64,000 nt of DNA from Salinigranum halophilum (GTDB lineage Archaea; Halobacteriota; Halobacteria; Halobacteriales; Haloferacaceae): the NCBI RefSeq assembly GCF_007004735.1, contig NZ_ML660182.1, forward strand, positions 738,130 through 802,129, in the 5' to 3' direction. The translations under genes were made by a program, and so were the position numbers. Under the pieces are notes generated by a model, which saw nothing but the letters and a program-made list of their open reading frames with translations, had not been told where the DNA came from and ran no database searches. Positions 16,748 through 24,523 of this stretch are shown here, piece by piece (positions within the stretch are counted from its first letter, which is position 1; every line of letters starts with the position of its first letter).

Positions 16748-17071
16748 ATGACCGAATACACCGTCGAGTTCGTCGGGACCGGTGACACCATCACCGTCTC
16801 CGACAAGCAGACCATCCTCCGCGCCTGTATCGACGCCGGCATCGCCCAGGAGTACTCCTGCCGGGTCGGGATGTGTCTCGCCTGTTCGGCCGAGATTCTC
16901 GAAGGGGAGGTGACACAGCCGGCGGCGCACGCGCTCACCGACGAGGAGAAGACGTCGTACGCGCTCACCTGCATGGCCCGGCCGCAGTCCGACCTGAAGC
17001 TCGACCGTGGGTCGTACCCGCCGAGCATCGAGGCCGACGCGACGGCGGCCGACGCCGCGGCCGACGACTGA
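16748..17071 (+). CDS. Plant-type 2Fe-2S ferredoxin
   Basis: 107 residues. Four cluster ligands are visible: Cys38, Cys43 and Cys46 (YSCRVGMCLACS) and Cys75 (ALTCMARP), the plant/cyanobacterial arrangement. It lacks the N-terminal acidic insertion of the major haloarchaeal ferredoxin, so it is probably a minor paralogue. An Ala/Asp-rich tail ends the protein. An upstream in-frame ATG at 16721 is rejected because it overlaps the predicted transcription start. The electron partner is unknown; the rhodanese/MBL gene next door is convergent. Confidence 0.92.
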   Translation: MTEYTVEFVGTGDTITVSDKQTILRACIDAGIAQEYSCRVGMCLACSAEILEGEVTQPAAHALTDEEKTSYALTCMARPQSDLKLDRGSYPPSIEADATAADAAADD

Positions 17072-17112
17072 CCGGTTCCCCGGGAGGTCGAACCGGGCCC
17101 GAACCCCCGAGC

Positions 17113-18279
17113 CTAGTCGGCGTCGGCCGTCGCCGCGCAGTTGTTGGGTCCGAGTTCGAGTTCGAACGACTCCTCGTCGTCGACGGCGTCGCGTCCGAGG
17201 TTGACGGCGATGATTTCCTCGTAGTTGGCTGGCCGTGGCGGCAGTTCGCCCGAGACGCGTTCGACGAACGCCTCGCGGTCGAGCGACAGGGTCGGTATCC
17301 GCTCGCGGAGGTCCCCCAGTCGCGCCAGATACGCGCCCGACTCGCCCGGCCGCGCCGTCGAGAAGTGTCCGGGCGCGATGACCGTGTCGTCGTCGAGTGA
17401 CGCGATGGTGTCGTAGAGTCGGCGGGCCGCCTCGGCCGCGCCGTCGTCGCCCCGTTCGAGGTCCGGTCGGGCGACGCTCTCGCAAAAGACGGTGTCGCCG
17501 GCGAACAGGAGGTCGCCCAGCCGGAAGCCGAGGTGCTCCGTCGTGTGGCCGGGGAGCGCGACAACGTCGAGGGTCACGTCGCCGACGGTGAGCGGCTCTC
17601 CCGCCGAGAGGAGCGACGCGTCGAAGTCGAGGCCGCGCTCGCGGGCACCCGCGGGAAGCAGCACGTCGGCACCGGTCGCGTCGCGGAGGCCGCGCACGCC
17701 GCTGACGTGGTCGGCGTGGACGTGGGTGTCGACGACGGCGACGACCTCGGCACCGTGTTCGCGAGCGTCTTCGACGTAGCGGTCGGCGAACGCCCTGAGA
17801 GGGTCGACGACGAGCGCCTCGTCGCCAGAGACGACGAGGTACGCCAGACAGCCCGAGGAGGGCCGCTGGTACTGGACGACCGTGGCCGTTTCGACCGGGA
17901 GGTCGACCGCGTGGTAGACACGCGCCCACCCTCGCATCCCCTCGGCGAGGTTCGCAGCCTCGAGACCCTCCGCGAGGAGTCGCTCGGCGACGAACGCGCT
18001 GGCCTCCCCGCGACCGCAGACGACCAGGACCGGTTCGTCGAGTGCCGCGCGGACCGCTGTCGCCAGTTCGTCGACCGCGTCGTTCACCTTCGCCTCGACG
18101 AACCGGTAGTAGGGGAGGTGGTGCGTCGTAATCGTCTCACCCGACAGCGGCCACGCCTCCGCGTCGGCGCGGTTCCGTACGTCGAGGACCGAGACGGCCT
18201 CTCCCCGGCGAAGCCGAGCGGCCAGTTCCGCGGGCGACACCGCTTCGACGTCGCCCGACGCCTGTGGGTACTCGCTCAT
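17113..18279 (-). CDS. Rhodanese domain fused to metallo-beta-lactamase (persulfide-dioxygenase-like)
   Basis: 388 residues. Residues about 12-115 form a rhodanese domain whose active-site loop is VVCGRGEAS (Cys near 88). Residues about 125-330 form a metallo-beta-lactamase domain with THVHADHVSG, the metal ligand region LPGHTTEHLGF and LFAGDTVFCESVARPDL. This Fe/Zn site resembles ETHE1-type persulfide dioxygenases. The rhodanese-first order is the reverse of many bacterial fusions. A role in oxidising or transferring sulfane sulfur is likely; the actual substrate is inferred. Confidence 0.82.
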   Translation of the reverse strand: MSEYPQASGDVEAVSPAELAARLRRGEAVSVLDVRNRADAEAWPLSGETITTHHLPYYRFVEAKVNDAVDELATAVRAALDEPVLVVCGRGEASAFVAERLLAEGLEAANLAEGMRGWARVYHAVDLPVETATVVQYQRPSSGCLAYLVVSGDEALVVDPLRAFADRYVEDAREHGAEVVAVVDTHVHADHVSGVRGLRDATGADVLLPAGARERGLDFDASLLSAGEPLTVGDVTLDVVALPGHTTEHLGFRLGDLLFAGDTVFCESVARPDLERGDDGAAEAARRLYDTIASLDDDTVIAPGHFSTARPGESGAYLARLGDLRERIPTLSLDREAFVERVSGELPPRPANYEEIIAVNLGRDAVDDEESFELELGPNNCAATADAD

Positions 18280-18415
18280 GTCGTCGAGTAGGCGTGCGAG
18301 AGACAAAAGCGGGCTGGCGGGTCGGCGCGGGAGGTGTCGTCCGGAGAGGCGTGTAGCTTCACCTGCAGACGACGCCGGGGAAAACGTTGAACCCGAGGGG
18401 TTCGCATACACCGGT

Positions 18416-19048
18416 ATGGACGGCACCACCTTTCGCGAGTCGGTCGAGGCGTCGAAGCGGACGGAACTCGACCGGCTCGGCTCCTCGAAGCTACTCATCG
18501 CGCTGACGGGCGCGCGAATCGAGCGTCCTCGCGTCCTCGAGGTCGCGGCACACTCCGAACACGCCGCCCGAGAGACGTTCCGTGCCTGGGCCGCCGACGA
18601 GTCCCACCCCGACGCGCGCGCGGCGTTCGAGGCCGTCGCGGCGCAGGAAGACGAACACCTCGACCGCGTCCTCGACGCGCTCGACGGGGACGTGGACCTC
18701 GCCGACGGCGGCCCGATGCACGCGTATCTCCGCGGCCGCGAGGACACGGTCGAGCGCGTGGCGAGCGGGATGGTCGGCCGTCCGCTGGTCAGCATCCGCG
18801 CGCACAACCAGCTCATCGGGTTCTTCGTCAACGAGGCCGACGAGGTGGGCGCGAACCTCTTTCGTGACCTCAAGACCGAAACCGCCGCCGTCGTCGACGA
18901 CGGAGTCGCGCTCCTCGACGAACTGTGTGGGGACGACGCCGACTGGGAGCGCGCCGAGATGGTCGCCGAGTACGTGATTCAGGTCGCGTACGACGACTAC
19001 GCCGACTCGCTGACGGAGATGGGGCTGGGCGTCAAAGACATCTGCTGA
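18416..19048 (+). CDS. Ferritin-like / rubrerythrin-type protein
   Basis: 210 residues from ATG 18416 (MDGTTFRESVEASKRTE). The sequence is helical. It has an ExxH-type pair in AAQEDEHLDRVLDAL and an earlier AAHSEHAARETFRAW, as in ferritin-like four-helix bundles that bind a di-iron site. A complete second ExxH pair is not obvious (AEMVAEYVIQVAYDDYADSL may stand in), so iron binding may be partial or lost. Haloarchaeal homologues are loosely annotated as rubrerythrin or antitermination proteins; I make no functional claim. Confidence 0.6.
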   Translation: MDGTTFRESVEASKRTELDRLGSSKLLIALTGARIERPRVLEVAAHSEHAARETFRAWAADESHPDARAAFEAVAAQEDEHLDRVLDALDGDVDLADGGPMHAYLRGREDTVERVASGMVGRPLVSIRAHNQLIGFFVNEADEVGANLFRDLKTETAAVVDDGVALLDELCGDDADWERAEMVAEYVIQVAYDDYADSLTEMGLGVKDIC

Positions 19049-19116
19049 GGCGGGCGGTCGGGACGGCCCACGGTCGGTCGCGGCGCTGCCCGTTCTCAAA
19101 GGTAAGTTCTGGAGAG

Positions 19117-19130
19117 ATATAATTAAATAA
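19117..19130 (+). promoter_or_regulatory. AT-rich promoter core for the histidine kinase gene
   Basis: The segment ATATAATTAAATAA is strikingly AT-rich against the genome and lies 24-37 bases before the ATG at 19154, the usual TATA spacing for a leaderless haloarchaeal gene. Confidence 0.5.
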
Positions 19131-19153
19131 GATATTCACTTCCGGAGAATATA

Positions 19154-20836
19154 ATGGCGCTCTTCGGTCTCCCCGTGATGTTTTTGAGCTACGTGCTGGC
19201 CTTCGCGACGGCGACGTTGGTCTGCGGCGCTGCGCTGTTCCGAGCGCGACAGGTCGAAGACGACGCGACCCGCCGTGGGCTGGTCGCGCTCTTCGTCGGG
19301 AGCGGCGGCTGGGCCGCGTGGGAACTCGGCTTCCTCGTCGCTCCGACACCCGACCTCAAATACGCGAGCTATCTCGTCAGCCTCGTCATCGGCCTCACCA
19401 CCGTCGGTGCGTGGCTCTACTTCTGTTCGGCGTACACCGGGCGGTCGTTCCACACCGACCGGATGTATCGCCTCGGGGCCGTCGTCGTGTACCTCGTCAT
19501 CGTCGTGGTGAAGGTGACGAACCCGCTCCACGGCTACTACTTTACGACCGCGTACGTGGCCGAGCCGTTCCCCCACCTGACCGTCATGCACGGAACGTTC
19601 CACTGGGTCATCACCGGCCTCTCGTACGCGCTGGTCGCCGTCGGCTTCTTCATGCTCTACGAGCTGTTCTTGGAGGCCGACTACGACACCCACGCTCTCG
19701 GTGCCGTCGCGGCGCTCACCGGACTACCGGTGCTGTTCGACATCGTCGGGTTCGCCACCCCGGCGGTCATCGACATGAACTACGAGCCGCTCGGCGTGGC
19801 CGTCTTCGCCGTCGGCGTGCTCTTCGTCTTCGAAGAGCAGTTCCTCGCCGTCCAGCTCTCCGACGGCGTCGACGACCCCGTCGTCTACCTCGACGACGAG
19901 GGGCGGATCCGCCAGTTCAACGACCAGGCACGCCTGCTGTTTCCCGCTCTCTCGGGGGCAGTCGGCTCGACACTCCCGGCCGTCCTCCCCGACGTCGCCG
20001 ACCGACTCTCCTCGGAGGAGCGGGTCATCGACCGGACGTACGAGGGCGAGCGCCGGCACTACCTCGTGAGCGACACCTCGTTCACGATGGGCCAGACCGA
20101 CATCGGGCGCATCGTCGTGTTCACCGACGTGACACGGACGGAGCGTCAGCGTCGCGAACTCGACAGACAGAACGAACAGCTCGAAGGGTTCGCCGCCGCC
20201 ATCAGGCACGAACTGCTCAACACCCTCCAAATCGTCAACGGGCGCGTGACCATCGCCGGGGAGGCGCTCGAAGACGGCGACGTGCAGACCGCCCGCGACT
20301 CGCTCCGGACGGCGTCGCAGACGGCCGACCGGATGTCGGACATCGTCGACGACCTCGCTCGGCTCGCCCGTCAGGGGCAGACGCTCGAGGCGACCGGCTG
20401 CGTCGACGTCGACGCCGCCGCTCGAGAGGCGTGGAACGGCCTCGAGACGGACGGGATCTCGCTGTCGCTCCGCGCCGAGGGGAGCATCGACGCCGACGCC
20501 GGCCGGACCCACGGCCTCTTCGAGAGCGCGTTCGCCTTCGCCCGTCACAACGGCGCTTCCGTGGTGAGTGTCACACTCCGCGACGACGGGTTCGTCATCA
20601 CCGACGACGGCGACCCCGTGGGGACGGCGAACCCCGAGGACTTCTTCGCGTACGGCGTCTCGGTACCGGACGCGGCCGCCGGGATGTTGCTGCCGAACCT
20701 GCGGACGCTCGCGCGTACCCACGGCTGGGAGGCGACCATCGACACCGCCTACACCGAAGGGGTTCGCCTCGTCGTCTCCGGGGTAGACGTGCGGCTCCCG
20801 ACGGACGAGGTGGGCAGCGAAGGACAGGCCGCCTGA
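19154..20836 (+). CDS. 7TM-sensor histidine kinase with degenerate ATPase domain
   Basis: 560 residues. Seven hydrophobic helices (residues 1-230) form a histidine-kinase N-terminal 7TM sensor. A PAS-like domain (about 240-328, DPVVYLDDEGRIRQFNDQARLLFP) follows. The dimerisation/phosphoacceptor helix has His352 (AAAIRHELLNTLQIVNGR). The HATPase region is unusual: the expected N-box reads LFESAFAFARHNG and the G1-like segment ITDDGDPVGT lacks the usual DxGxG glycines. Autophosphorylation may therefore be weak or absent. No response regulator is adjacent. The signal is unknown. Confidence 0.82.
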   Translation: MALFGLPVMFLSYVLAFATATLVCGAALFRARQVEDDATRRGLVALFVGSGGWAAWELGFLVAPTPDLKYASYLVSLVIGLTTVGAWLYFCSAYTGRSFHTDRMYRLGAVVVYLVIVVVKVTNPLHGYYFTTAYVAEPFPHLTVMHGTFHWVITGLSYALVAVGFFMLYELFLEADYDTHALGAVAALTGLPVLFDIVGFATPAVIDMNYEPLGVAVFAVGVLFVFEEQFLAVQLSDGVDDPVVYLDDEGRIRQFNDQARLLFPALSGAVGSTLPAVLPDVADRLSSEERVIDRTYEGERRHYLVSDTSFTMGQTDIGRIVVFTDVTRTERQRRELDRQNEQLEGFAAAIRHELLNTLQIVNGRVTIAGEALEDGDVQTARDSLRTASQTADRMSDIVDDLARLARQGQTLEATGCVDVDAAAREAWNGLETDGISLSLRAEGSIDADAGRTHGLFESAFAFARHNGASVVSVTLRDDGFVITDDGDPVGTANPEDFFAYGVSVPDAAAGMLLPNLRTLARTHGWEATIDTAYTEGVRLVVSGVDVRLPTDEVGSEGQAA

Positions 20837-20890
20837 GGCCCGACCGCCTGCACCCCGAACCGCTTTCTCTCCTCGTCGCCTCGGTCACCT

Positions 20891-21406
20891 ATGGGACGCG
20901 TCGAAGCCCTGTTCACGGCACCGGCCGACGGCGAGCCGATGCGAGCCCACGAGACCGTCGACGTCGTCGACGGGGGCATCCGCGGCGACCGCTACCTGCT
21001 CGGGACGGGCCACTACGCCCCGTTCGACGTCTGCGAGGTGACGTTCGTCGCGAGCGAGGGGCTCGAGTTCGTCCGCGACGAGTACGACATCGACCTCTCG
21101 GACGGCCGCCACCGACGAAACGTCGTCACGCGGGACGTCGACCTCCGCGCCCTCCTGGAGACGACCTTCCGCGTCGGCGACGCCGTCTTCAGGGGGACGC
21201 GGCCGCGACCACCGTGTGCCCACGTCGGGCGCGTCGCCGGCGAGGAGGGGGTCGCCCGTGCGCTGAAGGAGGGCCGCGGTGGCATCTGTGCCGACGTCGT
21301 CGACCCCGGCTCGGTGACGGTGGGTGACGACGTCGCTGTCGTCGAGGCCGCTCCGCGCGACGTCGGCCGTGATATCGCGGCGCGACTTCGTGAGACACGG
21401 GAGTGA
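20891..21406 (+). CDS. MOSC-domain protein
   Basis: 171 residues. The fold core is visible as GGIRGDRYLLGTGHY, HRRNVVTRDVDLRALLETTFRVGDAVFRGTRPRPPCAHVGRV (the Arg-rich and Cys-containing MOSC signature) and GRGGICADVVDPGSVTVGD. MOSC domains bind molybdenum cofactor or carry sulfur for MoCo sulfurase-type reactions. The Cys in RPPCAHVG is the candidate persulfide residue. It starts at the ATG at 20891, close after the kinase gene. The substrate is unassigned. Confidence 0.85.
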   Translation: MGRVEALFTAPADGEPMRAHETVDVVDGGIRGDRYLLGTGHYAPFDVCEVTFVASEGLEFVRDEYDIDLSDGRHRRNVVTRDVDLRALLETTFRVGDAVFRGTRPRPPCAHVGRVAGEEGVARALKEGRGGICADVVDPGSVTVGDDVAVVEAAPRDVGRDIAARLRETRE

Positions 21407-21484
21407 CTCGACACGAGACGGGCGCAGTTCCCCTCGACGACCCCCGGGTTTGAAGCCCTCTCCTCGAAGACTCACGAGCCACAC

Positions 21485-22675
21485 ATGACGACCAGGGAGG
21501 CGCGAAGCGCGTTCGAGGCGGCGTACGGTCGAGAGCCGACCACGGTGGCGAGTGCGCCGGGTCGGGTGAACCTCGTCGGCGGCCACACCGACTACAACGA
21601 GGGGTTCGTCCTCCCCATGGCCATCGACCGCCGCACGGCCGTCGCCGTCGCCCCGCGCGACGACGGGCAGTTCAGACTGGAGTCGGCCGACGTCGGGGCC
21701 GCAGTCGCGGTCGACGACGTCCCCGCGGAACCGCTCACGGCCGACGACGAGGTGTGGGCGAACTACCCGCTCGGCGTGCTCGTCGACCTCGCCGCCGCGG
21801 GGCGGTTCGAGCCACGGGGACTCGACCTGCTCGTCGCGGGCGACGTGCCCCGGGGCGCTGGTCTCTCCTCGTCGGCGGCACTGGAAGTAGCGACTGCGGC
21901 CGCAGCGTACGCGGTCGACCGTCCCGGGGTCGGGACGGCCGACCTCCCGAAGCGCGACCTCGCCGAGGCGGCCTGGCGCGCAGAGACCGGCTTCGTCGGC
22001 CTCGACTGTGGCATCATGGACCAGTACGCCAGCGCACTCTGTCGCGTTGACGAGGTACTCTTTCTCGACTGTCGGTCCCGCGAGACGCGAGGCGTTCCCT
22101 TCGGCGACGCCGGACTCAACGTCGTCGTCGTCGACACGCGCGTCGAACACGAACTCGCCTCGTCGGCGTACAACGACCGGGTGCGCGAGTGCGAGGAAGC
22201 GGTCGAACGGCTCGACGGACTGCTTGGCGGTGTCGCATCGCTCAGAGACGTCGACCGCGACGCGTTCCTCGCACACGCTGCCGACCTCCCCGGTGAACTC
22301 CGCCGCCGGGCGCGACACGTCATCACCGAGAACGAGCGGGTGGAGGCGGCCGTCGACGCCCTCGAAAGCGGGGACGTGGACGCCGTCGGCGACTGCATGT
22401 TCGAGTCACACGCCAGCCTCCGCGACGACTACGAGGTCTCCTGTGGGGAGCTCGACACCGTCGTCGAACTCGCGTGGGAGACCGAGGGCGTCGTCGGTGC
22501 CCGGATGACCGGCGGCGGCTTCGGTGGGAGCGTGGTCGCCCTCGTGGAGACCGACGCGGTCGACGGCTTTCGAGCCACCGTCGACGCGGAGTACGCCGAC
22601 CGCGCGGGCGTCGACGTCGAGCCCCGCACGTTCGTCTGCTCGTCCGCCGAGGGTGTTCGACTCGACTCCGCGTGA
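21485..22675 (+). CDS. galK: GHMP-family sugar kinase, galactokinase type
   Basis: 396 residues. The galactokinase signature near residues 24-37 reads GRVNLVGGHTDYNEG. The ATP-binding GHMP motif is VPRGAGLSSSAALEVATA (about residue 121), the Asp-containing FVGLDCGIMDQYASAL follows, and the third motif is GARMTGGGFGGSVVALV. In most galactokinases the first motif is GEHTDY, whose Glu contacts the sugar; here it is Gly, so sugar preference could differ. No other Leloir enzyme is adjacent. Kinase family is sure; galactose as substrate is likely. Confidence 0.85.
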   Translation: MTTREARSAFEAAYGREPTTVASAPGRVNLVGGHTDYNEGFVLPMAIDRRTAVAVAPRDDGQFRLESADVGAAVAVDDVPAEPLTADDEVWANYPLGVLVDLAAAGRFEPRGLDLLVAGDVPRGAGLSSSAALEVATAAAAYAVDRPGVGTADLPKRDLAEAAWRAETGFVGLDCGIMDQYASALCRVDEVLFLDCRSRETRGVPFGDAGLNVVVVDTRVEHELASSAYNDRVRECEEAVERLDGLLGGVASLRDVDRDAFLAHAADLPGELRRRARHVITENERVEAAVDALESGDVDAVGDCMFESHASLRDDYEVSCGELDTVVELAWETEGVVGARMTGGGFGGSVVALVETDAVDGFRATVDAEYADRAGVDVEPRTFVCSSAEGVRLDSA

Positions 22676-22705
22676 ACGGAGCCGTCCCGTCGGTGTTCAC
22701 CCCGG

Positions 22706-23662
22706 TCAGGGGAAGATGCTCTCCGGTAGATACGCCGTCACCGTCCAGTTGGGTGCGTCGACCACCTCGCTGATCTTCAGGTCGACGGCGGCCGAACAGA
22801 GGATGTACGCTTCCGACCGCGACAGACCGCGTTCGGCCTCGAGGTGGTCGAGCATGTGGCGGACAGCCTTCTTCGTCGCCTCCATCAGGTCGTCGGCGAT
22901 GCCCGCCGTCCCGTACATCGGTTCGTCCCGACCGGTGGGCGTGAACGGGCCCGTCGTCTCCAGTTCGGGTTGGGAGATGGACTTGTCCTTCAGCACGTCG
23001 AAACGAGCCGTGACGAACATCGGGGCTTCGATGCCCGTCACACAGACTTCACCGTCGCCCTGTGCGGCGTGGCAGTCGGCGGTCGAAAAGAGCGCACCAT
23101 CGACCTCCACGGGCAGATAGAGCGTCGACCCCGCCGTCAGGTGTTTGATGTCGAAGTTGCCGCCCGTATCGCGGGGTGGGAGCGTGTCGTGTTCGCCGTC
23201 TTCCGCCGGCGCGACGCCGGCGATGCCCGGGAACATATCGAGCGGTACCTCGATGCCGTCGACGAAGTGCGCTACCTCCTCGTCGAGGTCCCAGACGTGT
23301 AGCCCGGCCTCGGGGAACTCCTCGGGGAGGAGTCCGAGTCCCATCTCGCCCGGCATGAAGCCCGTGAAGCCCCAGCCCTTGTGCTCGAAGTCGAGAAAGT
23401 CGACGGCGAGCACGTCGCCCGGTTCGGCACCCTCGACGGCGACCGGTCCGGTGAGCGGGTGGACGGGGTCGAAACTCGCGTTCGCGAGGTCCTCGACACC
23501 CGATTCGGGACCGACCTGTCCGTCGAGCGCGTCGCGACATTCGAAACGGACGACTTCGCCCGCCTCGACGGTGAGAATCGGGTCGAGGCTGTTGTCCCAC
23601 GCGTTGTGGATGTGTCTGTCGGCGTCTGAGAGTTCGTGATCGACCGAATACTCTGTCGACAT
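22706..23662 (-). CDS. Acetamidase/formamidase family amidohydrolase
   Basis: 318 residues, the normal length of the family, from ATG 23662 (MSTEYSVDHELSDADRHIHNAWD). Recognisable segments are VHPLTGPVAVEGAEPGDVLAVDFLD, PPRDTGGNFDIKHLTAGSTLYLPVEVDGALFSTADCHAAQGDGEVCVTGIE and the C-terminal YILCSAAVDLKISEVVDAPN. These enzymes hydrolyse short-chain amides to ammonia and the acid in the cytoplasm. It is convergent with galK and upstream of a PD-(D/E)XK-like gene on the same strand; no amide transporter is present, so physiological substrate is open. Confidence 0.92.
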   Translation of the reverse strand: MSTEYSVDHELSDADRHIHNAWDNSLDPILTVEAGEVVRFECRDALDGQVGPESGVEDLANASFDPVHPLTGPVAVEGAEPGDVLAVDFLDFEHKGWGFTGFMPGEMGLGLLPEEFPEAGLHVWDLDEEVAHFVDGIEVPLDMFPGIAGVAPAEDGEHDTLPPRDTGGNFDIKHLTAGSTLYLPVEVDGALFSTADCHAAQGDGEVCVTGIEAPMFVTARFDVLKDKSISQPELETTGPFTPTGRDEPMYGTAGIADDLMEATKKAVRHMLDHLEAERGLSRSEAYILCSAAVDLKISEVVDAPNWTVTAYLPESIFP

Positions 23663-23747
23663 TAGAGTAGCGACCACGTGGCGTGTCGACAAAACTGTTG
23701 GCTCGACTCCATGTGGGTGGCGACGTCCGCGTCGAGCGCGACCGGGC

Positions 23748-24341
23748 TCACCCCCGTTCGAGTCCCCACGTGATGACCGCGCCCTGCTGATGCACCGGAT
23801 GGCGTAACCCAGAGAACCGCCCGATTGCACGCGTCCTCGCGTCCACGCCGAACCAGTACTCGACGTCCAGACAGACCTTCTCCGCCAGCGTCGCGGGGCT
23901 CATCGGCGGCGTGTCCTCACCGGTCCGGTCGTAGTAGAGACCGAGCAGTCCACCGGGGGTCTCGAAGTCACTCTCGACGAGTTTCGTGGCGTCCGCGACG
24001 AGTGAGTTCGAGAAGGGGTCGAAGACGGTCCCGAACGTGTTCGGCTCGCGGTCGCCGTTGTCGCGGCGGAACCGGAGCAGTTTCGCCTCGACCGGAACGC
24101 GTCGTCCGTTCGCTTCGACCACCAGGTCACATCGCCGGTCGCCGTTCGGATACGTGACCTCGCGCTCGACCGTCCAGTCGCCCGTATCGCGGAGCGCCCC
24201 GACGAGCAGTTCGAGCTGTCTCTCCGCTTCGAACGCACCGAGACCGGGTTGCCACCGTTCGTGTTCGGCCGTCGCGTCGATTCGTGGGACGACGGCCGCG
24301 AGGTCACGCGCGAGTCGGTCGAGCAGGTGGTCGCTGGTCAT
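23748..24341 (-). CDS. Small PD-(D/E)XK nuclease-like protein, unknown function
   Basis: 197 residues, no family name recalled. The segment GDRRCDLVVEANGRRVPVEAKLLRF gives Asp72 and Glu85-x-Lys87, the D...ExK core of the restriction-endonuclease-like fold, with a beta-hairpin between. The N-terminus is helical (LLDRLARDLAAVVPRID). The C-terminal half has aromatic-rich strands. No methylase or helicase partner is adjacent, so it is not a recognisable restriction system. Nuclease activity is inferred from the motif only. Confidence 0.55.
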   Translation of the reverse strand: MTSDHLLDRLARDLAAVVPRIDATAEHERWQPGLGAFEAERQLELLVGALRDTGDWTVEREVTYPNGDRRCDLVVEANGRRVPVEAKLLRFRRDNGDREPNTFGTVFDPFSNSLVADATKLVESDFETPGGLLGLYYDRTGEDTPPMSPATLAEKVCLDVEYWFGVDARTRAIGRFSGLRHPVHQQGAVITWGLERG

Positions 24342-24422
24342 CCAGGTCGGCTCACAGCCGCCAGCAGGAAGAAGCAGTCGGATGGATTCCGACCCACGAC
24401 GCGCGTCGCGCGTCGAACGGTA

Positions 24423-24523
24423 CCGGGCAGCGCGTCACGCTGCTGGCTTGCTGAATCTACGACTCGTCGAACAGCGCAGCACTGCGTGCTGCTGGCTCGA
24501 CGAAGCTACGCTTCATCAAACAA
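24423..24523. repeat. Tandem duplication of a gene 3' end with hairpins
   Basis: Two imperfect units of about 50 bases lie head-to-tail: 24475-24523, which includes the last codons and stop of the dehydratase gene, and 24423-24474 just downstream. Read on the minus strand, the second unit would again encode LFDES plus TAG, mirroring the real LFDEA plus TAG. Each unit has its own hairpin: GCAGCAC/GTGCTGC in one and GCAGCG/CGCTGC in the other. These hairpins may act in 3'-end formation. Confidence 0.55.
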
